Positions 1-5,419 of a stretch of 8,448 nucleotides of DNA are shown in pieces. How positions within the stretch are numbered: the first letter of the stretch is position 1; each line of letters opens with the position of its first letter. The notes under the pieces are model-generated. The model did no database searches. It was given only the letters and a program-made list of their open reading frames with translations, and was not told where the DNA came from. The DNA is from Bacteroidia bacterium. Its GTDB lineage: Bacteria > Bacteroidota > Bacteroidia > Bacteroidales > Tannerellaceae. The DNA is taken from assembly GCA_025996775.1 (NCBI GenBank), contig BNTS01000129.1, forward strand, positions 1 through 8,448. The letters run 5' to 3'. The position numbers and the translations under genes were made by a program.

Positions 1-650
1 TATTGCTCTGGGCGGATTATGTTGCCGACGATGCATCCACGAATTATGGGTGTTACGAAGACAAGTTTTACAACACGGGAGCTATGACTGACCAAAGTTT
101 AAGGTATATACAAATTAACCCTGTGGCTTATGCGGTAAACACTCCCGCGCGTGACGCTTTCTTTGCCAAGAAAATCTTTACCAAGGTGGCCGGAACGCCC
201 CTCAATCTTGGCGACATAACCCTGAAGCGCCCTTTCGGACGTATCAACATCATTGAGACAGATGAGTCCATGCGGAGCAATTTGAACTATATTAATATAT
301 CGTATTCGGTTCCATCGACCTTCAAACCTTTGACCGGCGAGATAAGCGGTACGCATAATGTTGCAATCAACAACATACAATCCTTCCCCAACGCAGCCAC
401 AGAGAAAGCCAATCTTTTCTACGACTACGTCTTTGCCCCTGAAAGCGGACAACAGCTGCTCCCGGCAATAACCGTCCAATACGTTATGCAAGGCAACCCA
501 ACCGTCAATACATCTACCATCCCTGCCAACATGCCGGTGGAGCGTAACAAGCGGACGAATATTTCGGGCAATTTAATAATCAACACCTCTGCAACAAGCC
601 TGTCGGTGGAGTTGGACGATGCGTGGACGAGTCCGGATATTGATCAATGA
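1..650 (+). CDS. DUF6562 / fimbrillin-like surface protein, 3' part
   Basis: This is the C-terminal part of a protein whose start lies before the window. The frame is open to the left edge with codons in register from base 3, and the TTG there is an internal Leu, not a start. It ends at TGA 648-650. Counting from base 3, the 215 visible residues contain a segment DITLKRPFGRINI (71-83), DYVFAPESG (141-149) and RNKRTNISGNLI (181-192), followed by a beta-rich tail ending in DDAWTSPDI. This order matches Bacteroides DUF6562 proteins, which resemble the fimbrillin-like Mfa/FimA-type folds. Such proteins are normally exported lipoproteins on the cell surface and may be fimbrial or adhesive; the lipobox would be in the missing part. 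It sits next to xerD, which is not an obviously functional association. The family call is fairly secure, but any role in a pilus is inference. Confidence 0.72.
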   Translation, partial: LLWADYVADDASTNYGCYEDKFYNTGAMTDQSLRYIQINPVAYAVNTPARDAFFAKKIFTKVAGTPLNLGDITLKRPFGRINIIETDESMRSNLNYINISYSVPSTFKPLTGEISGTHNVAINNIQSFPNAATEKANLFYDYVFAPESGQQLLPAITVQYVMQGNPTVNTSTIPANMPVERNKRTNISGNLIINTSATSLSVELDDAWTSPDIDQ

Positions 651-702
651 TAGCATCATAGCAGTCGGTTCGTACTATCCAGTGTTCGTATTGATAAATG
701 TA

Positions 703-735
703 TTTTACCATATTCAAAGGATAATGCTAACTTTG
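703..735 (+). promoter_or_regulatory. Bacteroides-type promoter for the 759 ORF and xerD
   Basis: TAACTTTG at 728-735 is a perfect match to the Bacteroides -7 consensus TAnnTTTG. A T-run at 703-706 lies 21 bases upstream, in the place of the -33 TTTG element (3 of 4 bases match). The predicted RNA start leaves a leader of about 15-20 bases before the ATG at 759. I found no other TAnnTTTG between here and the xerD start at 1018, so this promoter probably also transcribes xerD. Confidence 0.6.
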
Positions 736-758
736 CAACATAACTAAACTGCAAGGAT

Positions 759-1034
759 ATGAATATTGCAAAATTAAAACTCCACGAGCCAGAAGCTACC
801 GGCACTATTCTCAAGGAAACCTATAAGTCGAATAAGCAACCATGGGAAATAACTCTTGAAGAAAGAAAAGAGAGAATCCGTATGTCCGAAGTAGATTATA
901 AAGCCGGACGCTTCCATTCAACTGAAGAAGTATTTGCTCCCGGAGAAACAAAGAGCTACCAGTTCAGTTACAGCGTAAAATACCCTAAAGAAATGACCAT
1001 GAATCTGTGGTGCACAAATGTCGAAAGGAAATAA
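759..1034 (+). CDS. Small chimeric ORF: antitoxin-like N-terminus, DUF4139-like tail
   Basis: This 91-residue ORF starts at ATG 759, preceded by AAGG and a good promoter, and ends at TAA 1032-1034. Residues 1-59 are hydrophilic and charged. They include LEERKERIRMSEVDYKAG (33-50) followed by RFHSTEEVF, which resembles the tail of RelB/DinJ-like or other Bacteroides antitoxins (pattern E-D/V-Y-K-A-G-R then S-x-E-E-V). Residues 60-84 (APGETKSYQF, then SYSVKYPKEM) look instead like the extreme C-terminus of DUF4139 (mucoidy-inhibitor-like) proteins, where a PGE-S/T-K segment leads to a Y-x-VKYPK strand. The rest of a DUF4139 protein (over 400 residues) is absent, and no toxin gene lies on either side. 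The last 17 bases overlap xerD. The likely reading is an orphan antitoxin whose 3' end was joined to the remnant of a deleted DUF4139 gene. A genuine small protein of unknown function is the alternative. Neither function is proven. Confidence 0.5.
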   Translation: MNIAKLKLHEPEATGTILKETYKSNKQPWEITLEERKERIRMSEVDYKAGRFHSTEEVFAPGETKSYQFSYSVKYPKEMTMNLWCTNVERK

Positions 1035-1914
1035 GGATATTGTTAGTAAGTACCATATTTACCTGCGATTAGAGAAGTCGTTGGCGGCTAATTCAATTGA
1101 GGCCTATATGATGGATTTGGACAAATTGCTGCTGTTTATGGAGAGCGAGAGAGTGACGTATGCCACGCTTACGTATAATGATTTGCAGCAGTTTGTGGCT
1201 CAATTAGATGATATAGGCATCCATCCCCGGTCTCAGGCTCGGATTATTTCGGGTATCCGGTCGTTTTACCGCTTTTTGATGTTGGAAGGGTACATCACAA
1301 CCGATCCTACGGAGTTGCTTGAATCGCCCAAGAAAGGGCTGCATCTGCCCGAAGTGCTTTCATTAGAAGAGATTGACAGCATTATCGCCTCCATCGACCT
1401 CTCTCAACCCGAGGGACAGCGAAACCGCGCCATCCTCGAGGTGCTTTATAGTTGCGGACTTCGTGTGTCGGAACTTACCTCGCTTCGCTTTTCGGATGTG
1501 TACTTTGAGGAGGGCTTTATCAAGGTAGAGGGGAAGGGCAGCAAGCAGCGACTGGTTCCCATTTCCGAAGTGGCTATCCATGAGATTAGCAACTACTTGA
1601 TTGACCGGAACAAGATAACCGTTAAGAAGGGCTTTGAAGACATCCTCTTTCTCAGCCGACGGGGTACGTCGCTTTCACGCATCATGGTCTTTCACATCAT
1701 CAAGCAACAGGCAGAGATGGCAGGTGTGCAGAAGAATGTGAGTCCGCATACGTTTCGTCATTCCTTCGCTACCCATCTGTTAGAGGGAGGAGCCAATCTT
1801 CGCGCCATCCAGGAAATGCTGGGCCACGAAAAGATCACGACAACTGAAATATACACCCATATAGACCGCGAATCCCTTCGCCGCGAGATATTGGAGCATC
1901 ATCCCCGCAGCTAA
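1018..1914 (+). CDS. xerD: Tyrosine recombinase XerD
   Basis: This is a site-specific recombinase that, with XerC, resolves chromosome dimers at the dif site near the terminus. At 298 residues it has the standard XerC/D length. The N-terminal SAM-like core-binding domain covers about residues 8-90 (YLRLEKSLAANSIEAY, RSFYRFL). The catalytic domain carries the full active site: R149 in SCGLRVSEL, K173 in VEGKGSKQR, H244 and R247 in SPHTFRHSFATHLL, H270 in MLGHEKITTTEIYTH, and the nucleophile Y279. The start at ATG 1018 lies inside the preceding small ORF (17-base overlap, different frame) and has no clear Shine-Dalgarno, but it gives the usual N-terminus. Expression probably comes from the promoter near 728. 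Its length, completeness and lack of adjacent mobile genes argue for the housekeeping Xer protein over an integrase. XerC is a paralogue and hard to exclude by eye. Confidence 0.9.
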   Translation: MSKGNKDIVSKYHIYLRLEKSLAANSIEAYMMDLDKLLLFMESERVTYATLTYNDLQQFVAQLDDIGIHPRSQARIISGIRSFYRFLMLEGYITTDPTELLESPKKGLHLPEVLSLEEIDSIIASIDLSQPEGQRNRAILEVLYSCGLRVSELTSLRFSDVYFEEGFIKVEGKGSKQRLVPISEVAIHEISNYLIDRNKITVKKGFEDILFLSRRGTSLSRIMVFHIIKQQAEMAGVQKNVSPHTFRHSFATHLLEGGANLRAIQEMLGHEKITTTEIYTHIDRESLRREILEHHPRS

Positions 1915-1929
1915 CGAACGATGGGGATG
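1900..1929. terminator. Inverted repeat between convergent xerD and the fucosyltransferase gene
   Basis: CATCCCC at 1900-1906 is a perfect complement of GGGGATG at 1923-1929, with a 16-base loop. It spans the xerD stop codon and lies just beyond the 3' end of the minus-strand gene. In this position it could terminate both convergent transcripts. Neither side has a clear T-run and the loop is long, so it is not a classical intrinsic terminator. Confidence 0.35.
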
Positions 1930-1948
1930 GACAATCGTCTCCTGTTAC

Positions 1949-2761
1949 TCAGATTATGTGTCGGAAGAGGTAATCGAAGTGGCGGAAGTCATCTACCGTT
2001 ACCTCCTTGCTCTTATCGAATATCCAATAGAGGGGGGCATCATTGTAGAAGGCGGCCATGAGGGAGAAGGTGCTGGGCGGACCTATCAGGTATTGGCTGG
2101 TTGACAAGGTGTATAAATCTTCGGCGGGATTGCCTCGCATCAGATAAACTTCCTCACCCAAGGCTTTGCGATAAGCGGCCGGATTGAGCGAAGGGTCGTT
2201 GGTTACAAGTAGTATTTGTATATGCTTGGCCGGGATGTTACTTATAAATGATTGAATGACGCTAATGTAGTCTTCGTCGGAGAAAAAATACCGCCCTCCT
2301 TGCCAGTTTATGTAATCGGCACGCCGGATATGAACGCCCAAACGCAGGGTGCCCGTCGGCAGTGCAGGCAAGGCGGCTTCCACTTTCTTTACGATAGCCT
2401 TCTTGAACGAGAACAAGTCTTTGATCTCTTCACGCTTGCGCAGGAAAGCTTCGTAGTCACGGAAACTCCAGCCATCCAGTACTACGGACTCTGAATGATG
2501 CAGTACTTCCATATTGGAAGGGTTCAAAATGGCCTCCTCGTCGAAGTTTATTTTCGGTATCAGCTTAAGTTTATAGCCATACTTGGCAAACAGATAGGTG
2601 AACAAGTTGTATCCCCTGAGCGAACAAATCCTGAAGAAGCGGTATTTATAGCAGAAGCGCATACCGATAACCTGTACGCCGTTTTCTCTTCCCCAGGCAT
2701 ATACATGCCCGAATTGAAGGATATTATTACACATTTGGCCAAAGCCGGTTACAAAAACCAT
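1949..2761 (-). CDS. GT11-like alpha-1,2-fucosyltransferase
   Basis: This is a probable glycosyltransferase that would transfer fucose from GDP-fucose to a glycan acceptor, acting in the cytoplasm during lipopolysaccharide or capsule assembly. The 270-residue protein has three expected landmarks. A degenerate version of the N-terminal nucleotide-binding loop lies at residues 4-19 (GFGQMCNNILQF), where typical family members have GxLGNQ-F/L-Q. The signature HIRRADY is at 144-150, matching the H-x-R-R-x-D-Y of family 11. A GPPSTFSLMAAF segment at 227-238 corresponds to the S-x-S-T-F-S-W-W-A-A motif. There is no signal peptide or membrane segment. The start at ATG 2761-2759 lies about 30 bases downstream of a perfect minus-strand promoter. 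It diverges from an LPS kinase and converges on xerD. The distant N-terminal loop leaves another O-fucosyltransferase-type family possible, so donor and linkage are inferred. Confidence 0.68.
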   Translation of the reverse strand: MVFVTGFGQMCNNILQFGHVYAWGRENGVQVIGMRFCYKYRFFRICSLRGYNLFTYLFAKYGYKLKLIPKINFDEEAILNPSNMEVLHHSESVVLDGWSFRDYEAFLRKREEIKDLFSFKKAIVKKVEAALPALPTGTLRLGVHIRRADYINWQGGRYFFSDEDYISVIQSFISNIPAKHIQILLVTNDPSLNPAAYRKALGEEVYLMRGNPAEDLYTLSTSQYLIGPPSTFSLMAAFYNDAPLYWIFDKSKEVTVDDFRHFDYLFRHII

Positions 2762-2795
2762 TTTATCAGGAAAGAAGTGTAAGTCAATATGTGGG

Positions 2796-2803
2796 CAAAG
2801 TTA
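2796..2803 (-). promoter_or_regulatory. Minus-strand promoter for the fucosyltransferase
   Basis: Read on the minus strand, 2803-2796 is TAACTTTG, a perfect TAnnTTTG -7 element, predicting a leader of about 28 bases. No good -33 match is visible at the expected distance, which falls inside the opposing promoter. Confidence 0.55.
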
Positions 2804-2823
2804 CAAAAAACCAAACTAATAAC

Positions 2824-2831
2824 TATCTTTG
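2824..2831 (+). promoter_or_regulatory. Plus-strand promoter for the LPS kinase
   Basis: TATCTTTG matches the Bacteroides -7 consensus perfectly and sits 23 bases before the ATG at 2855. Its presumed -33 region (about 2800-2804, weak match) overlaps the -7 box of the divergent promoter. Its position excludes translation from the upstream in-frame ATG at 2789 and so fixes the kinase start at 2855. Confidence 0.58.
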
Positions 2832-2854
2832 TCCCCAAATTAGTATTCTTAAAT

Positions 2855-3592
2855 ATGACTATCGATATTAACTCATCGTATAAAAAACTGACACCTTTTA
2901 TAAACCGTCTCCCCGAGTTGTTTGAAACAGAGGGTGAAACTATCTATAAAGCCAGAAACGAAATCAAAGTATTTACCGTGGAAGGCGAGAAAGTGGTTGT
3001 CAAAGCTTTTAAAGTTCCGCATATCATCAACCAAATTGCTTATTCGCTCTTTCGTCCGTCCAAGGCTTTACGCTCGTACCGGTATGCTTTGGAGTTGCAG
3101 AAGAGGGGTTTTCTGACGCCTACCCCGATAGCTTATATTCAACTTTTTGAAGGAGTATTGCTGAAGCGCAGTTTCTATGTATCGGGATATACGGAAGGAG
3201 TTACTATGCGGAGAGAATTCAACTATAATTACTCCTTAACCGAGCACATCGCTTATATACTGAAAGCCTTTGCCACATATACAGCCCGCCTGCATGATGC
3301 CGGCATATATCATCTCGATTATTCCAATGGTAATATATTATATACGGAAGAGGGTGGCGATCTTCTTTTTGAGCTGGTAGACCTGAACAGGATACGGTTT
3401 AAGAAAGTAACGGCTGAAATGGGATGGAAGTCTTTCCACAGGCTGGACTTCTCTCTTGAAATGCTGGAAATTGCGGCAAGAGAATATGCCCTCCAAAGGC
3501 ATTTGGACGTGGAAGAAAGTATTGTTAAAATAACGGCCTATAACCTAAGAACCATGAAGCCCATACCCATACATTCAGTCAAACAGGGTTGA
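2855..3592 (+). CDS. WaaP/InaA-type lipopolysaccharide (Kdo) kinase
   Basis: This protein-kinase-like enzyme of the lipopolysaccharide kinase superfamily is expected to phosphorylate a sugar (Kdo or heptose) of the lipid A-core on the cytoplasmic face of the inner membrane, using ATP. From ATG 2855 it has 245 residues. K50 in KVVVKAF is the likely ATP-binding lysine. The catalytic loop is YHLDYSNGN (152-160), giving H153, D155 and N160 in the H-x-D-x(4)-N pattern. The metal-binding aspartate is D176 in ELVDLNRI, replacing the DFG of ordinary kinases. There is no membrane segment or signal peptide. An in-frame ATG at 2789 would add 22 residues but lies upstream of the promoter box. The gene diverges from the fucosyltransferase and overlaps the 3' end of the GT2 gene by 14 bases tail to tail, which fits a shared surface-glycan role. 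The exact sugar substrate cannot be read from sequence. Confidence 0.75.
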   Translation: MTIDINSSYKKLTPFINRLPELFETEGETIYKARNEIKVFTVEGEKVVVKAFKVPHIINQIAYSLFRPSKALRSYRYALELQKRGFLTPTPIAYIQLFEGVLLKRSFYVSGYTEGVTMRREFNYNYSLTEHIAYILKAFATYTARLHDAGIYHLDYSNGNILYTEEGGDLLFELVDLNRIRFKKVTAEMGWKSFHRLDFSLEMLEIAAREYALQRHLDVEESIVKITAYNLRTMKPIPIHSVKQG

Positions 3593-4337
3593 TCTGTTTA
3601 TCCTCCGTCATTTTTGCCAGCGTCATATATTGGTAGTATGCCTTGAATGTTGCATGGATAAGTCCTGCCCGGCCATCTAAGAAACCGCCTTTGAAAAGGT
3701 ATAATTGAAGGAAGCGATAGGCGGGTTTCAATAGCAGTTCCGCTATATTTACCTTTTCGTCATTTCGACGTTCTACCTCGCGGTCGCTGTATCTGTTTAT
3801 CTTGGATACTAAGTTGCTGATGCTGCCATCTTCCAAATGATCGAAGGCAAGGGCTTTCTTTCTCGGAGCTTTGCCTGACGAGCCGTTGATTTTGGGACGG
3901 GAATGAATGGTTACGGGCCAGGTAACGAAGCTGCTTCGGCGGAAGAAGCGGAGTTGATAATCAGGAAAAGCCGCATGCATGAACCGCCCCATAAAGTAGT
4001 TGTTGCGGGCAATCCAAAGCGCATCAGGAGATTCTCCGGCGTTGATAAAGTCGTACAGATACGTTTTCAGGCCCGGCTTTACCACCTCGTCCGAATCAAC
4101 CACCAGCACCCAGTCTTTCGTAGCCTGCTCCACGGCAAAAGTGCGCGCCGGTTCGGGGATGCCATTAGTTGGTTCATGCATCACGATGGTGCAACCATAC
4201 TCGCCGGCAATGGCCAGGGTATTGTCTGTGCTATGCATGTCGCAAATGATTATCTCGTCGAAATCCTTCACCGATTCCAAACACTGGCGAATAAGCTTCT
4301 CTGAATTCAAAGTATGTATAACTACCGAAATCTCCAT
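3579..4337 (-). CDS. Family 2 glycosyltransferase, WaaE/KdtX-like
   Basis: This is a GT-A fold family 2 glycosyltransferase resembling the WaaE/KdtX group, which adds a hexose to the inner core of lipopolysaccharide in the cytoplasm. The 252-residue protein begins at the nucleotide-binding strand (MEISVVIHTLNSE, 1-13). It continues with the short EIIICDMHSTDNT segment (28-40), where D33 corresponds to the uridine-binding aspartate, and has a DxD-type metal motif DSDE at 81-84. A conserved acceptor-side region (YQLRFFRRSSFVTW, 127-140; HLED, 167-170) follows. The C-terminal part from about 195 (LLLKPAYRFLQLYLFKGGFLD, 201-221, KP then an aromatic-rich amphipathic stretch) is typical of this group and may touch the membrane. 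The start at 4337 follows a promoter box at 4399-4392 and a leader hairpin. The true donor sugar is unknown. Confidence 0.8.
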   Translation of the reverse strand: MEISVVIHTLNSEKLIRQCLESVKDFDEIIICDMHSTDNTLAIAGEYGCTIVMHEPTNGIPEPARTFAVEQATKDWVLVVDSDEVVKPGLKTYLYDFINAGESPDALWIARNNYFMGRFMHAAFPDYQLRFFRRSSFVTWPVTIHSRPKINGSSGKAPRKKALAFDHLEDGSISNLVSKINRYSDREVERRNDEKVNIAELLLKPAYRFLQLYLFKGGFLDGRAGLIHATFKAYYQYMTLAKMTEDKQINPV

Positions 4338-4355
4338 ATATTTTAATGTATTGAG

Positions 4356-4379
4356 GCCCGTCTCTTATGCATGACGGGC
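4356..4379 (-). promoter_or_regulatory. Hairpin in the leader of the GT2 gene
   Basis: GCCCGTC at 4356-4362 and GACGGGC at 4373-4379 form a perfect 7-base-pair, GC-rich stem with a 10-base loop. It lies between the minus-strand promoter box (4392-4399) and the GT2 start codon (4337), so the mRNA leader would carry it 18 bases before the start. It lacks a U-run and sits between divergent genes, so it is not an ordinary terminator. Roles in RNA stability, translation control or protein binding are possible but unproven. Confidence 0.45.
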
Positions 4380-4391
4380 GGAAATCTTTAG

Positions 4392-4399
4392 CAAAGATA
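4392..4399 (-). promoter_or_regulatory. Minus-strand promoter for the GT2 gene
   Basis: On the minus strand this reads TATCTTTG, a perfect -7 element. It predicts an untranslated leader of about 50 bases containing the hairpin at 4356-4379. A -33 TTTG is not evident at 19-21 bases upstream. Confidence 0.55.
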
Positions 4400-4441
4400 T
4401 ACCTTTTTCGCCTTTTTCCCGTTTGTATGAATGATAGTTTG

Positions 4442-4449
4442 TACTTTTG
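4442..4449 (+). promoter_or_regulatory. Promoter for porQ and the following outer-membrane protein
   Basis: TACTTTTG is a perfect TAnnTTTG element located 22 bases before the porQ ATG. A TTTG at 4422-4425 is present but only 16 bases upstream, shorter than the usual 19-21, so the -33 assignment is weak. A-rich sequence (ATAGAAA) precedes the start codon, as is common for Bacteroidota ribosome binding. Confidence 0.55.
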
Positions 4450-4471
4450 GCAGACTTTTTATGAATAGAAA

Positions 4472-5407
4472 ATGAGAAATGTGCTTTATATATTGTTCTT
4501 CTCCCTGATGGCTCCCTTGGTGGCTGCCCAGCAGGGCGAGGAAGTCTTTTCCTTTTTACGTTACCCCACCTCGTCCCGAATCAATGCTTTGGGAGGGCAA
4601 AACGTTTCGCTTATCGAGCGCGATCCCTCGCTCATCTTCCACAATCCCGCCTTGTTGGGCGCTGAAATGGATGGGCTGCTCAACCTCAACTACATGAACT
4701 TCTTCGGCGATATCCATACCGGTAGCGCGCTATACACCAAAGCAAAGGGCGAGAATAGCGCCTGGGGTGTGGGAGCCGGTTTTATGAGTTACGGTAACTT
4801 TAAGCAGACTACGCCCGAAATGCAGATTGAAGGCGAGTTCTCCGTAGAAGATATCAGCATCAACGCCTTTTATTCGCGCGACCTTTCCGAGAAATGGAGG
4901 GGCGGCGTCTCACTGAAGTTTCTCTATTCCTCTATCGAACGATATAGCTCCATCGGTTTGGCTGTCGATGCGGGTTTGAGCTATTACGACTCGGCCAAAG
5001 AACTGGCAGTTGGCATCGTGGTGAAGAATGCAGGCGCTCAATTGAAAGCCTACTACGAAGATCGATACCGCTTGCCATGGGACATCCAATTGGGGTTTAG
5101 TAAACGCCTGGCTTATGCGCCCTTCCGCCTCTCTGTTACATCGCTATACCTAACAAATTGGGATATCAGTTTCATTGAGCATTTTGTGGCGGGAATCGAC
5201 TTCATCCCTTCCGAAAACTTTTGGCTGGGAGTTGGCTACAACCCCAAGGTGGCTCGCGACCTGAAGCTTGAAAGCGGCAATGGCCTCGGTGGTTTTTCCA
5301 TCGGCGGAGGTGTCAAAATCAAGACCTTTGACATAGGTGTATCCGTAGCCCGCTACCATCCTTCCGCCCTATCCCTCATGGTAAGCCTTTCCAAAACATT
5401 ACCTTAA
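4472..5407 (+). CDS. porQ: PorQ-family outer-membrane beta-barrel protein
   Basis: This is a 311-residue outer-membrane protein of the PorQ/PorV branch of FadL-like barrels. Residues 1-19 form a signal peptide (hydrophobic stretch YILFFSLMAPLVA, likely cleavage after VAA before QQ). The mature N-terminus carries the family hallmark: a short helix region with RYPTSSRINALGG (30-42) and DPSLIFHNPALL (51-62). The remainder alternates short aromatic/glycine-rich strands and ends in SLMVSLSKTLP. In Porphyromonas gingivalis PorQ is a type IX secretion component, and from memory its gene neighbours cmk there as well, which supports the call. Gut Bacteroides generally lack most of the type IX machinery, so here the protein may have another or residual role. 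It is followed after 12 bases by another barrel-like protein in the same transcription unit. Confidence 0.8.
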   Translation: MRNVLYILFFSLMAPLVAAQQGEEVFSFLRYPTSSRINALGGQNVSLIERDPSLIFHNPALLGAEMDGLLNLNYMNFFGDIHTGSALYTKAKGENSAWGVGAGFMSYGNFKQTTPEMQIEGEFSVEDISINAFYSRDLSEKWRGGVSLKFLYSSIERYSSIGLAVDAGLSYYDSAKELAVGIVVKNAGAQLKAYYEDRYRLPWDIQLGFSKRLAYAPFRLSVTSLYLTNWDISFIEHFVAGIDFIPSENFWLGVGYNPKVARDLKLESGNGLGGFSIGGGVKIKTFDIGVSVARYHPSALSLMVSLSKTLP

Positions 5408-5419
5408 AATTATTACAAC

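Noticed and set aside
99..491. Minus-strand 130-codon ORF in the DUF6562 gene
   Set aside because: No motif or start signals; it lies wholly opposite a coding frame with a recognisable family pattern.
1018..1914. xerD as the integrase of a mobile element, with the chimeric ORF as cargo
   Set aside because: The protein has housekeeping XerD length and motifs, and no attachment repeats, excisionase, relaxase or transposition genes are visible nearby.
2789..2854. Upstream in-frame ATG giving a 267-residue LPS kinase
   Set aside because: It lies before the perfect -7 promoter box at 2824-2831 and the extra residues look like translated promoter sequence; ATG 2855 is preferred.
3903..4374. Plus-strand ORFs of 133 and 124 codons opposite the GT2 gene
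   Set aside because: They are mirror images of a well-supported glycosyltransferase, have no family-like motifs and lack promoters.
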